DNA of 64,000 nucleotides. Source: Gammaproteobacteria bacterium. Lineage in GTDB: Bacteria > Pseudomonadota > Gammaproteobacteria > SZUA-140. The translations under genes were made by a program, and so were the position numbers. The DNA lies in contig JADJQS010000001.1 in the NCBI GenBank assembly GCA_016712635.1, forward strand, positions 284,001 through 348,000. The letters run 5' to 3'. Below are positions 44,013 through 54,391 of the stretch, piece after piece. The first letter of the stretch is position 1. The number at the start of each line of letters is the position of its first letter. The notes under the pieces were generated by a model. That model was given only the letters and a program-made list of their open reading frames with translations. It was not told the DNA's origin and made no database searches.

Positions 44013-44795
44013 TCAAACGTCCCCGAACATCAGCGCGGTCAACACGAAATCCAGCCCGAGCACGGCCAGCGAAGCGTACACCACGGTGCGCGTGGTGGCG
44101 CGGCTGACGCCCTCCGTCGTCGGAACGGCGTCATAGCCCTCGAACACCGCGATCCAGGTCACCACCACGCCGAAGGCGACGCTCTTGATGATGCCGTTGA
44201 TCACGTCCTCGCGCCAGTCGACCTTGGACTGCATCTGGGACCAGAAGGCCCCGTCGTCGACGCCGAGCAGACCCACGCCGACGAAATATCCGCCCAGGAT
44301 TCCGACGGCGCTGAAGATCGTCGCGAGCAGGGGCATGGATATGATACCGGCAAGGAAGCGCGGGGCGACAATGCGCCGGATCGGATCCACCGCCATCATC
44401 TCCATGCCGGAGAGCTGCTCGGTCGCCTTCATCAGCCCGATCTCCGCCGTCAGGGCCGAGCCGGCCCGCCCGGCGAACAGCAGCGCCGCCACCACCGGTC
44501 CGAGCTCGCGCAGCAGCGACAGGGCCACTACCGGTCCGAGCGTGGATTCGGCCCCGAAATCCACCAGGGTATTGTACGTCTGCAGCCCCAGCACCATGCC
44601 GACGTTAAGGCCGGACACCACGATGATGACCAGCGACAGCACCCCCACCGAGTGGAGCTGGGCGATCACCAGGCCGGGATGGGCGGCCAGGGCCGGGATG
44701 CCGGCGATGACGCGCAGCACGAACAGGTTCGCGCGCCCCAGGCGTTCGAAGAAGCCGAGCCCGCTGCGCCCGAGGTGCTGCAGGAGATGGATCAT
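44013..44795 (-). CDS. mlaE: Phospholipid ABC transporter permease MlaE
   Basis: A 260-residue permease with about five membrane segments and the conserved GRAGSALTAEIGLMKATEQL segment, then DPIRRIVAPRF. It works with MlaF to move phospholipids between inner membrane and MlaD. Follows mlaF by 36 bases. Confidence 0.96.
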   Translation of the reverse strand: MIHLLQHLGRSGLGFFERLGRANLFVLRVIAGIPALAAHPGLVIAQLHSVGVLSLVIIVVSGLNVGMVLGLQTYNTLVDFGAESTLGPVVALSLLRELGPVVAALLFAGRAGSALTAEIGLMKATEQLSGMEMMAVDPIRRIVAPRFLAGIISMPLLATIFSAVGILGGYFVGVGLLGVDDGAFWSQMQSKVDWREDVINGIIKSVAFGVVVTWIAVFEGYDAVPTTEGVSRATTRTVVYASLAVLGLDFVLTALMFGDV

Positions 44796-44831
44796 GCGCG
44801 CGGACCCCCGTCCCGCCGCCGTGCCCGTGCC

Positions 44832-45644
44832 TCACGCATCGAGCAGATCCTGCGCCAGGTCCGCGGCCGGGTAATGGAACGGCACCGGGCCGTCCGGCTG
44901 GGCATCGAGGAACTGCCTGACCCAGGGCGAGTCGGAGCGCCCGAGCTCGGCCGGCGAACCCTGGCCGATCACCTTGCCGTTCGAGATCATGTAGATGTAG
45001 TCGGAGATGGCGGAGACCTCCTGCACATCGTGCGACACGATGATGCTGGTCATGCCGAGGCTGTCGTTGATCATGCGGATCAGCTTCATGATGACGCCCA
45101 CGGTGATGGGATCCTGGCCGGTAAAGGGCTCGTCGTACATGATCATCATCGGGTCGAGCGCGATGGCGCGCGCCAGCGCGACGCGGCGGGCCATGCCGCC
45201 GGACAGCTCGGAGGGCATCAGGTCGCGCGCCCCGCGCAGGCCCACCGCCTGCAGCTTGAGCAGGACCAGGTCGCGGATGAGCGACTCCGGCAGACGGGTG
45301 TGCTCGCGGAGCGGAAACGCAACATTGTTGAACACGCTGAGCGAGGTGAACAGGGCGCCGGTCTGGAACATCATGCCCATGCGTTTGCGCAGCTCGAACA
45401 GCGCCTTGCGGCGCAGTGTCGGCACCTCGGCCCCGTCCACACTGACGCTGCCGGAGTCGGGGCGCAGCTGGCCTCCGATCAGGCGCAGCAGCGTGGTCTT
45501 GCCGGTGCCGCTCGGCCCCATGATGGCGGTGACCGCGCCGCGCCGGATGTCGATGTCGACGTCGTCGAAGATCACGCGCCGCCCGAACCGGAACACCAGA
45601 TTGCGCACGCTGACCAGGTTATCCGCGCCGCCGGTCATCGCCAT
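44832..45644 (-). CDS. mlaF: Phospholipid ABC transporter ATPase MlaF
   Basis: A 270-residue ABC ATPase. Walker A is GPSGTGKTTLLRL, the signature LSGGMARRVALARAIA and Walker B MIMYDEPFTGQDP. It powers retrograde or anterograde phospholipid transport for outer-membrane asymmetry. First gene of mlaFEDCB-ibaG-murA-his; it follows nit by 24 bases on the same strand. Confidence 0.96.
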   Translation of the reverse strand: MAMTGGADNLVSVRNLVFRFGRRVIFDDVDIDIRRGAVTAIMGPSGTGKTTLLRLIGGQLRPDSGSVSVDGAEVPTLRRKALFELRKRMGMMFQTGALFTSLSVFNNVAFPLREHTRLPESLIRDLVLLKLQAVGLRGARDLMPSELSGGMARRVALARAIALDPMMIMYDEPFTGQDPITVGVIMKLIRMINDSLGMTSIIVSHDVQEVSAISDYIYMISNGKVIGQGSPAELGRSDSPWVRQFLDAQPDGPVPFHYPAADLAQDLLDA

Positions 45645-45668
45645 GAAGGAAACCGCCGCATCGGGCTA

Positions 45669-46517
45669 TTATCGACCCGGCTCGCCCGGCATGCCAGCGG
45701 CGATTTCCCGGCGCCGGTGCTGCAGGGCGGGAAAATTGCGGCGGATCCGCGCGAGGTAGGTGAGATCGATGTCGGCGCTGATCACGCCGGCGCCGCGCGG
45801 CAGGCGCTCGAGCACCGCGCCCCACGGGTCCACGATCATGCTGTCGCCGTAGGTCTCGCGCCCGCTGAGGTGATAGCCCCCCTGCGCGGCCGCGATCATG
45901 TAGCACTGGTTCTCGATCGCGCGCACGCGCACCAGCGATTCCCAGTGCGCCTTGCCGGTCAGCGCGGTGAAGGCGGACGGCAGGGCGATGATCTCCACCT
46001 TCTGATCCGACATGCGCCGGAACAGCTCGGGAAAGCGCAGGTCGTAGCATACCGCGAGACCGAGGCGGCCGAACGGCGTATCCGCCACCACCACCCGGTC
46101 GCCGGGCACGATGGTCTGCGACTCGGCGTAGCGCTCGCCGCTCTGTTCGAGCATGACGTCGAACAGGTGCACCTTGTCGTAGCGCGCCACCCGGTTCCCG
46201 CCCGCGTCGAACAACAGGCAGGAGGCGTACACCTTGTCGGACGCCGCGGCCGCGAGCGGCAGCGTGCCGCCGACGATCCAGATCCCGTGTTCACGCGCCT
46301 GCGCGGCGAGAAAATCCTGGATCGGCCCGCTCCCCTCCGCCTCGCGCGCCTGCACCTTGTCGCGCTCGGTCATGCCCATCAGCGCGAAATTCTCCGGCAG
46401 CACCACCAGCTCGGCGCCGGCGGCGGCGGCACGCGCGAGCAGGCGCCCGGCCTCCATCAGGTTGGTGGTGACGCTCGGCCCCGAGGCCATCTGTACCGCA
46501 GCGACTCGACTGTGCAT
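45669..46517 (-). CDS. Carbon-nitrogen hydrolase (Nit/omega-amidase-like)
   Basis: A 282-residue nitrilase-superfamily enzyme from ATG 46517. Catalytic Glu in LVVLPENFALMG, Lys in RYDKVHLFD and Cys in AVCYDLRFPELFRRM. Length and motifs fit the Nit1/YbeM group that includes deaminated glutathione amidase; the substrate cannot be fixed from sequence. It lies between yhdP and the mla genes, where tldD is often found. Confidence 0.88.
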   Translation of the reverse strand: MHSRVAAVQMASGPSVTTNLMEAGRLLARAAAAGAELVVLPENFALMGMTERDKVQAREAEGSGPIQDFLAAQAREHGIWIVGGTLPLAAAASDKVYASCLLFDAGGNRVARYDKVHLFDVMLEQSGERYAESQTIVPGDRVVVADTPFGRLGLAVCYDLRFPELFRRMSDQKVEIIALPSAFTALTGKAHWESLVRVRAIENQCYMIAAAQGGYHLSGRETYGDSMIVDPWGAVLERLPRGAGVISADIDLTYLARIRRNFPALQHRRREIAAGMPGEPGR

Positions 46518-46571
46518 CCCGTCTTCTCTCTGGTGATTCGGACGCCGGGGGAACACTCCGGCGCGCAAATA

Positions 46572-49500
46572 TTACCTGTTATCGGAGCGCTCCGCATCCT
46601 GCAGGCGTTCGATCACCGGATCGCTCCAGCTCCCGGTGACGCGGTAGGTGATCCGCGTGAGCCGCTCGATGTTCGGCTTGAGCATCCTTTCCATCAGCAG
46701 GATCACGGCGCCGACCCCCACGCCGCCGGCGACGGCGCCGGCGACCGGCAGCCCCGAGGTGACGCTCGGCGTCACCACCACGGTCTGGTCGTAGGTCCTC
46801 CCGGCGAGGTCGATGCCGCCGTCGACCGCGATCTTCGCCGCCGGCCCGTCCATGGTGAGATCCTGCGTCTGCGCGCGGCCGTCCTTGACCATGAAGTTTC
46901 CCCGGATGCGGTCGAAACTGAATCCCTTGCGGAAAAAGTCGCTGAAATCGAGGCTCAGCCGGCGCGGCAGGTACTGCAGGCTGAGCAGGCCGAAGATGCG
47001 CCCCGCGCCCGGCTCGACGTCGAGCAGGCGGCCGTCCTCGACGGTCATGCGCATCGAGCCGTCCAGCTTTTCCAGCGCGAAGGCGGTGGGCGGGCCGTCC
47101 CAGCGCGCATTGATGTCGAAATGACCCTTGCCCTCGTCGATGGTATCGGCATATCCCAGGCGGGCGAGCGCCGCGCCGAAATCGCCGCTGTCGAACTCGA
47201 TGGTGAACGCCGAGCTCTGGTCCTCGCCGGCCACCGTCCAGTCTCCCTTGGCCTCGATGCGCATGTGCCGGGAGGAGAGCAGCATCCGGTCGAGGTGCAG
47301 GCCGGCCTCCTGGCGCGAGGCGGTGAGGTCCATGCTGTCGAACGCGATATCGTCGTATTTGAAATCGCGGCTCCGGATCCGCACCGCCGGAAGCTGGCGC
47401 GGGTCCGGCGCGCGCGCGGGCGCGCCCTCCGCTTCCGCCTCCGCGGCGGGCGCCGCCAGGTGCAGCCGATCGAGATCCATGGTCCATGGCAGCCGCGGAT
47501 CCGTCGGGACGACGATCTGGCCCTGCAGCTCGTCGCTGGACACCTGGAGCTCCCAGCCGGGCGGCTTGCGCGCCGCCGCGATGCGCGCCTGGTGGTAGGC
47601 GCGGCCGTAGAACTCCGCCTCGCCGGCGGACAGATCGAAGCTGCCGATGCGCGGCTGCCCGTCGGCGGCCGCGCCCTCAGCCGCCGGGCCGGCGGCGAAT
47701 GCGTCCGCCCATTCCGCATACGACAGCCGTTCGACCCGCCCCGCGATGCGCAGGCCCTCGCCCTCCGGCAGGACCGCCTCGCCGCCGCCGACGCGCAGCT
47801 CGCCGCGGCGCAGTCGCAGGTCGTCGTCCACTTCGAGCACGCCGGACAGGCGGTCACCCAGCCGCATCCGCACCGGGCGTTCTCCGGCGTGCGGCACCGC
47901 GGCGTCGATCAGAAGGGCGAGCGGCTCGCCCTGCGGCTTGCCCAGCGGCGGCGGAAAATCCAGGTCCGCCTCGGTGAGATCGACGGCGATCGATAATGCG
48001 GGCAGGGCGTCCGCCTCGTCGCGCCCGGGGATGCGCAGCTCCGCGACCCAGGGCAAGGCGCCGCGGATGCGGGCGAGCGCCGGCGCGCGCGACCAGCGCG
48101 CGAGCGCGGCGGCGTCGGCCCGGCCCGCCGCGCTCACTCGCGTCGCCATGCCGTCCACGGCCTCTTCCGTCCGGACATCGACGGTGGCCGGCAGACCGAG
48201 GATCTCCGCCTCGATGTCCCGCGCGTGCAGCCCGGCCTCGGTGAACTGCAGTTCGCCGCGGATGTTCGTCATGTCGAATCCCCCGCCGGCGGTCGCCAGG
48301 CGGCTGCCGTCGAGGCTCAGGCGGCCGTCCACGCGCGTCGCGGACGCGTCGTTGAGCGGGACGGTGAGCTTGAGGTGGAGCCGGCTGTCGCCCTGCGCCG
48401 CCACACCCGCGACATACGGCCCGAAGCGTTTCCGCAGCGGGCTCTCGCCCAGGTAGCGCAGCACATCGTGCATCGGCCCCTGGATCCTGCCGTCCACCTC
48501 GAGCACGGCGGGGTGCCCGTTCATGTCTTCGATACTGATCACGGCCTCCGTCACCGTGGAGGCGAGACTGCGCCCGTCGGCGGCAAGGATCTCCATGCGG
48601 CGGCCGTCGAAGACCACGTTCGCCTCGATCTGGTCGAGCGGCGGCCAGTCGACGGCGTAGTCGAGCGTCCCCCCGCGCACATCGAAGTCGATGTGGAACC
48701 TGCCATCCCCGTGATCGAACGGAAACGACGCGGGCGGACCATAAAACAGCAGCGTCCCGCGCGGCACCGATCCGCCCGCGATCGCGCGGTCCAGCCAGCG
48801 CACCGTGCCCGGCGGCATCACGCCCACCGGCAGGTAGCGCGAGGTGTGTTCCGCCGCTTCCGCCCGGAAGCTGCCGAACACGGCAAGGGTCGGCGCCGCA
48901 CCATCGCCGGGCGCCTCGAAGCCCCCCCACACCTGCATCTCCAGGTCCTGGTTGCGCAGGGCCAGTTGCGGCGCGGACACGCGCCAGCCGCCGGCGTCGT
49001 CACGCTCCCAGACCAACCCGCCCTGCAGCGCATCCACCGGCAGCGGGGCGCGGAACAGGCGCGGGAACGTCACCTCGGCCGCGGCGGTGTCCAGCTCGAT
49101 GCGCCCGCCGCGTGCGTCGGCCGCGAGGCGGCCGTCGATGCCCGCCACGCCGGGCACGCGCTCCCAGGGCGAGGTGGTCAGGTCCTCGAAGCCCGCCCGC
49201 ACCAGTGCAGGCCCGGCGCCCGCCCCGATGTCGAGCACGAGATCGAGATCGCGCAGGCGGCCGCGCGGATCGAGCCCTGCCAGCAGTTCCGACTGTCGCG
49301 GCGAGGGCAGGTCGCTCGCCGCGATCAATTCGGCCGCATCGCCCAGCTCGAGATACCCGGCGTGCAGGCGCAGGCTGGCCGGCCTCCCGGCCCCGGCGCC
49401 GAGGTACTGCAGGCCGATCGCGTCCGCGGGCCACGACCGGCCGGCGCGGGTGAGCGTGAAATCGTTGACATCGGCGCGCCACCCGTCCGCCTGCCGGCGC

Positions 49501-50423
49501 CAGGCGAAACGGCCGCCGACCGCTTCGATCTCCATGCGCCGGGCGTCCCCGCGCGCGCCGGCCAGTACGATATCGTAGGCGGAGACTTCGCCCTCCAGCC
49601 GCGTCATGCGGCCGCGTTCCCATTCCCCCCACAGGCGGACCCCGGCATCGCCGTGCAGCAGCTTCACGCCGGCGACGCTGGCGTCCTGCAGCAGTTCGGC
49701 CAGGCGCAGGCCGACGCCGTCGAGATAGACGCGCGCGTCCCAGTCCTGCAACCCGAGCAGGGCACCGCGCACGTCGATCGCGAAGGAGAAGCGCTGCCCG
49801 ATCAGCCTGGGCAGGAAGGCCGATCCGGTGAGCTGGTGGCGCGCGCCGGCGTTACGCATCTCCAGGCTCACCCCGCTGAAGCGGAGCTCCGCCGGCTGCG
49901 GCCCGAGCCGGTCGATCCAGGTCACCTCGGCATCGTCCACCGCGAGGCGGCCTTGCGCGAGCAGCCAGGCCAGCAGCGGGTCGGAGCCTCCCGCGGGCGC
50001 ATCCGGCGGCACGACCGGCACGCCGATCCCCGCGACGGTGAGGCCGCCGTCCTCGGCGCGGATCACTGTCAGATTCACCCCGGACACGGTGAGCCGGTCG
50101 ACAAACCAGCCGCCCCGCAGCAGCGAGCGCAGCAGGTCGACGCCGAGCTCGCCGCGGGCGAAGCGCACCAGCTCGCGGCCGTTTTCCGTCTCGTACAGAC
50201 GGATGTCGGTCATCTGCAGGCGTGGCCCGAATCCGCGCCAGGCGGCGCTGACGGCGCCGATCTCCACGCGCTGGCCGATCAGTTCCCCGACCTTCCGCTC
50301 GATGTCTCCGTGGTAGTCGGATGCGTAGGGCGCCAGCAGGCGCGCGACGGACAGCAGCACGGCGAGCAGGATGACCAGCCCCGCGCCGAACAACCACAGC
50401 CTGCTGTACAGAAGGCGGATCAA
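46572..50423 (-). CDS. yhdP: YhdP-family AsmA-like protein
   Basis: A 1283-residue protein with an N-terminal membrane helix (about 8-30). A long, repetitive beta-rich body of DUF3971 and AsmA-like type follows, ending with LDVEPGAGRIFGLLSLQYLPRR and VVVTPSVTSGLPVAGAVAGG. YhdP-class proteins form hydrophobic grooves that carry phospholipid to the outer membrane, thus linking in theme to the adjacent mla genes. It follows rng, the usual gammaproteobacterial order. It is the largest gene in the window. Confidence 0.9.
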   Translation of the reverse strand: MIRLLYSRLWLFGAGLVILLAVLLSVARLLAPYASDYHGDIERKVGELIGQRVEIGAVSAAWRGFGPRLQMTDIRLYETENGRELVRFARGELGVDLLRSLLRGGWFVDRLTVSGVNLTVIRAEDGGLTVAGIGVPVVPPDAPAGGSDPLLAWLLAQGRLAVDDAEVTWIDRLGPQPAELRFSGVSLEMRNAGARHQLTGSAFLPRLIGQRFSFAIDVRGALLGLQDWDARVYLDGVGLRLAELLQDASVAGVKLLHGDAGVRLWGEWERGRMTRLEGEVSAYDIVLAGARGDARRMEIEAVGGRFAWRRQADGWRADVNDFTLTRAGRSWPADAIGLQYLGAGAGRPASLRLHAGYLELGDAAELIAASDLPSPRQSELLAGLDPRGRLRDLDLVLDIGAGAGPALVRAGFEDLTTSPWERVPGVAGIDGRLAADARGGRIELDTAAAEVTFPRLFRAPLPVDALQGGLVWERDDAGGWRVSAPQLALRNQDLEMQVWGGFEAPGDGAAPTLAVFGSFRAEAAEHTSRYLPVGVMPPGTVRWLDRAIAGGSVPRGTLLFYGPPASFPFDHGDGRFHIDFDVRGGTLDYAVDWPPLDQIEANVVFDGRRMEILAADGRSLASTVTEAVISIEDMNGHPAVLEVDGRIQGPMHDVLRYLGESPLRKRFGPYVAGVAAQGDSRLHLKLTVPLNDASATRVDGRLSLDGSRLATAGGGFDMTNIRGELQFTEAGLHARDIEAEILGLPATVDVRTEEAVDGMATRVSAAGRADAAALARWSRAPALARIRGALPWVAELRIPGRDEADALPALSIAVDLTEADLDFPPPLGKPQGEPLALLIDAAVPHAGERPVRMRLGDRLSGVLEVDDDLRLRRGELRVGGGEAVLPEGEGLRIAGRVERLSYAEWADAFAAGPAAEGAAADGQPRIGSFDLSAGEAEFYGRAYHQARIAAARKPPGWELQVSSDELQGQIVVPTDPRLPWTMDLDRLHLAAPAAEAEAEGAPARAPDPRQLPAVRIRSRDFKYDDIAFDSMDLTASRQEAGLHLDRMLLSSRHMRIEAKGDWTVAGEDQSSAFTIEFDSGDFGAALARLGYADTIDEGKGHFDINARWDGPPTAFALEKLDGSMRMTVEDGRLLDVEPGAGRIFGLLSLQYLPRRLSLDFSDFFRKGFSFDRIRGNFMVKDGRAQTQDLTMDGPAAKIAVDGGIDLAGRTYDQTVVVTPSVTSGLPVAGAVAGGVGVGAVILLMERMLKPNIERLTRITYRVTGSWSDPVIERLQDAERSDNR

Positions 50424-50475
50424 GGGGTCTCACCGCGTGCGGGATTACGGAGGCAATGCATGACGAAGGACCGCC

Positions 50476-51948
50476 TCACAGCATGACTACGTCGAACTGC
50501 TCCTGGGTGTACAGCGACTCGACCTGCAGCTTGATCGATTTGCCGATGAACGCCTCGAGCTCGGCCAGGCTGGTCGATTCCTCGTCCAGCAGCATGTCCG
50601 CCACGCCCTGGGAGGCCAGCACCAGGAACTGTTTGGCCTCGAACTGGCGCGATTCGCGCAGGATCTCGCGAAAGATCTCGTAGCACACGGTCTCGCGCGT
50701 CTTGATCAGCCCGCGGCCTTCGCACGCCGGGCAGGGTTCGCACAGCACGTGCTCCAGGCTCTCGCGGGTGCGCTCGCGCGTCATCTCCACCAGGCCGAGC
50801 GGCGACACCTCGGAGATGTAGCGCTTCGCGCGGTCCGATTCCATCGCCTTCTCGAGCGCGCGCAGTACCTGGCGCTTGTGATCCTCGGCGACCATGTCGA
50901 TGAAATCGATGATGATGATGCCGCCGAGGTTGCGCAGGCGCAGCTGGCGCGCGATCGCCTGCGCAGCCTCGAGGTTGGTCTTGAAGATGGTCTCCTCGAG
51001 ATTGCGGTGCCCGACGAAGGCGCCGGTGTTGACGTCGATGGTGGTCATCGACTCGGTCTGGTCGATGATCAGGTAGCCGCCCGACTTGAGCTGCACCTTG
51101 CGCCTGAGCGCCTTCAGGATCTCGTCCTCGACCGAGTAGAGGTCGAAGATCGGGCGCTGCCCGGGATAATGCTCGATGCGCGCCACCAGTTCGGGGATGA
51201 AATTGCGCGCGAACTCGAGCACCGCCTGACAGGTCTCGCGCGAATCGACGCGCACGGTCTCGATGCGGTTGCCGGGGCAGTCGCGCAGGATGCGCATCAC
51301 CAGCGGCAGGGCCTGGTACACCAGCCCGCCCTCCCCGTGCTCCAGCGTGCGCTGGCCGATCGACGCCCACAGCTTGGCGAGGAAATCCATGTCCTCCAGG
51401 AGCTCGCCCCGCGCCGCCCCCTCCGCCGCGGTGCGCACGATGTATCCGCCGCGGGCGCCCTCGCCGCGCAGTTCGAGCAGCAGGTCGCGCAGGCGGGCGC
51501 GCTCCTCCTCGCGCTCGATCTTCTGGGAAACGCCGACGCCGTTCATGTCGGGCACGTACACCAGGTAGCGCGAGGGGATGGTGATATGCATGGTCAGGCG
51601 CGCGCCCTTGGTGCCGAGCGGATCCTTGATCACCTGCACCAGCACCCGCTGTCCTTCATGCAGCAGGCTGGCGATGTTCTCCGGGGGCTTGCGCGCCGCG
51701 CCTTCCTCGCCGGCCTCCCCCTCGGACTGGATGTCCGCAGCGTGCAGGAACGCGGTGCGCTCGAGGCCGATGTCCACAAACGCGGCCTGCATCCCGGGCA
51801 GGATGCGGCTGACCTCGCCGCGATAGATGTTGCCGACCAGCCCGCGCTTGCTGGCCCGCTCGACGTGCACCTCCTGCAGCAGCCCGTTCTCGACGATCGC
51901 GACACGGGTTTCACGCGGCGTCACATTGACCAGGACTTCGTCGCTCAC
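50476..51948 (-). CDS. rng: Ribonuclease G
   Basis: A 490-residue RNase E/G-family endonuclease. The N-terminal S1 domain starts VNVTPRETRVAIVENG. Catalytic Asp residues are in TTIDVNTGAFVG and IIIIDFIDM, and a CPACEGRG zinc-link occurs. It matures the 5' end of 16S rRNA and degrades some mRNAs. In the maf-rng-yhdP order. Confidence 0.95.
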   Translation of the reverse strand: MSDEVLVNVTPRETRVAIVENGLLQEVHVERASKRGLVGNIYRGEVSRILPGMQAAFVDIGLERTAFLHAADIQSEGEAGEEGAARKPPENIASLLHEGQRVLVQVIKDPLGTKGARLTMHITIPSRYLVYVPDMNGVGVSQKIEREEERARLRDLLLELRGEGARGGYIVRTAAEGAARGELLEDMDFLAKLWASIGQRTLEHGEGGLVYQALPLVMRILRDCPGNRIETVRVDSRETCQAVLEFARNFIPELVARIEHYPGQRPIFDLYSVEDEILKALRRKVQLKSGGYLIIDQTESMTTIDVNTGAFVGHRNLEETIFKTNLEAAQAIARQLRLRNLGGIIIIDFIDMVAEDHKRQVLRALEKAMESDRAKRYISEVSPLGLVEMTRERTRESLEHVLCEPCPACEGRGLIKTRETVCYEIFREILRESRQFEAKQFLVLASQGVADMLLDEESTSLAELEAFIGKSIKLQVESLYTQEQFDVVML

Positions 51949-52052
51949 GCTGTGGACCTTGCTCGGCTTGGCTCGGAATCGGACGGACGGACGCCCCGAT
52001 TATGACACACGCCGCCGTCCCGGGTTCCGCGCGGCGCGGACCGGGCGACGCC

Positions 52053-52646
<594 letters not shown>

Positions 52647-52652
52647 GGGGTG

Positions 52653-52805
52653 GTCAGGGGTGTGGCGTGAGGAGTGATGCGTGATAGATACATGATGCGG
52701 AGAACAACCCGGGCATATCCGCCCGATGCGAGGACATGACCTCGGTCTGTTGCTGGTGTTCTTTTCTCACCTCACGCCTCACGCCTGACGTCTGACCTGT
52801 CACGC
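52653..52805. repeat. Heptamer repeat pair, locus 1
   Basis: A plus-strand arm at 52,653-52,685 is built on GTGAGGNGTGATGC-type heptamers, and a reverse arm at 52,766-52,805 on CTCACGCCTCACG. They face each other around about 80 bases. The reverse arm provides the TGA stop of rlmH. The spacer itself holds no gene. Confidence 0.75.
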
Positions 52806-53270
52806 CCTATGGTACGGATGCCCCTTATAAAGCGTCCACGCACGATAGATCTGTTCGGCGACGATGACGCGCACCAGGGCGTGCGGCAGGGTCAGCGCGG
52901 AGAGCGACCAGAGCGCATCGGCGCGCTGCAGGCATTCCGGCGCGAGGCCGTCGGGACCGCCGACCAGCAGGGCCACGTCCCGCCCGCCCTGCATCCATGC
53001 GGCGAGGCGGGCCGCCAGTTGCGCGGTGCTCCATGCGGCGCCGCCCACGTCCAGCGCGACGGTATAGGCGCCGCGCGGCAGGGCCGCCAGCAGGCGCTCA
53101 CCTTCCGTACCGCGCAAACGGTCCGCATCCGCGCCCTTGGTGCGCCGGGCGGCGGCGATCTCCGTCAGGTGCAGCCGGCATTCGGGGGGCAGCCGGCGCG
53201 CGAAATCCTGATAGCCCCGTTCCACCCAGTCCGGAACGCGTTGACCGACCGCGAGAAAGTGGATGCGCAT
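52800..53270 (-). CDS. rlmH: 23S rRNA pseudouridine-1915 N3-methyltransferase
   Basis: A 156-residue SPOUT methyltransferase. RIHFLAVGQRVPDWV and the knot motif LLVGGPDGLAPE, with a C-terminal EQIYRAWTLYKGHPYH, are typical. It modifies 23S rRNA helix 69. Its stop codon lies in a heptamer repeat arm. Follows rsfS. Confidence 0.95.
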   Translation of the reverse strand: MRIHFLAVGQRVPDWVERGYQDFARRLPPECRLHLTEIAAARRTKGADADRLRGTEGERLLAALPRGAYTVALDVGGAAWSTAQLAARLAAWMQGGRDVALLVGGPDGLAPECLQRADALWSLSALTLPHALVRVIVAEQIYRAWTLYKGHPYHRA

Positions 53271-53305
53271 CGACTATCCGGCGCGGGAGCCTGGCCGCGC
53301 CACCT

Positions 53306-53647
53306 TCAGATCCGCTTCTCCTGGACGTCGAAACTCCACAGCTTTTCCAGCTGGTAGAAGTCGCGCGCCTCCGGCAGCATGACATGCACGACCACGTCGC
53401 CCAGGTCGACAAGCCCCCATTGGGCGTACTGCTCGCCCTCGATGCCGAGCGGTGTGACGCCATGTTCCTTCGCGCTGACCGCCACGGCATCCACCAGGGA
53501 GCGCACGTGGCGCGACGAGGTGCCTCCCGCGATGATCATGAAATCGGTGACACCGGTCATCGCGCTGACGTTCAGGACGCGGATATCGACCGCCTTCAGA
53601 TCCTCGAGCGCCGCCACGACGAGGTTTTTCAGTGCCTCGGGCTTCAT
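53306..53647 (-). CDS. rsfS: Ribosomal silencing factor RsfS
   Basis: A 113-residue protein from ATG 53647. ALEDLKAVDIRVLNV, TGVTDFMIIAGGTSSRHV and GLVDLGDVVVHVMLPEARDFYQLEKLW are the family's motifs. RsfS binds ribosomal protein L14 and blocks subunit joining in starvation. It overlaps the nadD stop. Confidence 0.95.
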   Translation of the reverse strand: MKPEALKNLVVAALEDLKAVDIRVLNVSAMTGVTDFMIIAGGTSSRHVRSLVDAVAVSAKEHGVTPLGIEGEQYAQWGLVDLGDVVVHVMLPEARDFYQLEKLWSFDVQEKRI

Positions 53648-54297
53648 CGTTCCGCCTCCGCCGCCAGTGGTTCCCGGTACAGGCCCGCCTGCCGGATGTA
53701 ATCCAGCACGCGATCGGGTGCCAGGTAACGCGCGCTCATGCCCTGCGCCACCAGCGCGCGGATCCGGGTGGCGGAAATCTCCAGGCGGGTGACCGGGCAC
53801 AGGACGATGCGGCCCGCCGGCGCATCGTGCAGCGCCTGCGGATCCTCCACCTGGCGCCGCTCCAGCAGCGCGGCCACCTCGCCACCCGGCGCCTCGCGCA
53901 GCCCGGGCCGGGTCATCACCGCGATATGGGCCAGTTCGATCAGGCGTTCCCAGCGGTTCCAGGTGTGCAGCTGCACGAAGGCGTCGAGGCCGATGATCAG
54001 GCACATGGGCTGTGCGGGCAGTTCGCGGCGCAGGGAATCCAGGGTATCCACCATATAGGAAGGGCCCGCACGGTGCAGTTCACGTTCATCGATGGTGAAT
54101 CCGGCCTGTCCCTCCAGCGCGAGGCGCAGCATCGCGAGCCGTTGCGCGGGGTCTGCCGCCGGGGCGGGGCGGTGCGGCGGCTGGCGGCATGGAACGAAGC
54201 GGACCTCCGCCAGGCGCAGGGCCTGCTGTACCTCCAGGGCACAGCGCAGATGCGCGCTGTGAATCGGATCGAAGGTGCCGCCGAGGATGCCGATCAT
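53644..54297 (-). CDS. nadD: Nicotinate-nucleotide adenylyltransferase
   Basis: A 217-residue enzyme of NAD synthesis from ATG 54297. GGTFDPIHSAHL is the nucleotide-binding signature, with ISATRIRALVAQG near the end. A longer reading upstream would run through a heptamer repeat and is excluded. It is followed by rsfS with a four-base overlap. Confidence 0.94.
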   Translation of the reverse strand: MIGILGGTFDPIHSAHLRCALEVQQALRLAEVRFVPCRQPPHRPAPAADPAQRLAMLRLALEGQAGFTIDERELHRAGPSYMVDTLDSLRRELPAQPMCLIIGLDAFVQLHTWNRWERLIELAHIAVMTRPGLREAPGGEVAALLERRQVEDPQALHDAPAGRIVLCPVTRLEISATRIRALVAQGMSARYLAPDRVLDYIRQAGLYREPLAAEAER

Positions 54298-54310
54298 GCG
54301 GATCGGGCGG

Positions 54311-54335
54311 GGCGTAAGGCGTGAGGGGTGAGGCG
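54311..54335. repeat. Heptamer repeat, locus 2 (single arm)
   Basis: A plus-strand array reading roughly GGCGTAAGGCGTGAGGGGTG then AGGCG, in the gap between proA and nadD just upstream of the nadD start. Only one orientation is found here. Confidence 0.65.
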
Positions 54336-54391
54336 CCGCGTCGGCATGCAGATATGTCACTCAGTCCTGGCAGGGGCCGATCATCGTCGCC

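Noticed and set aside
43920..50486. Very long plus-strand open frames opposite mla, nit and yhdP
   Set aside because: They are antisense shadows in high-GC DNA, rich in Arg, His and Ala with no motifs, while the minus strand holds clear conserved genes.
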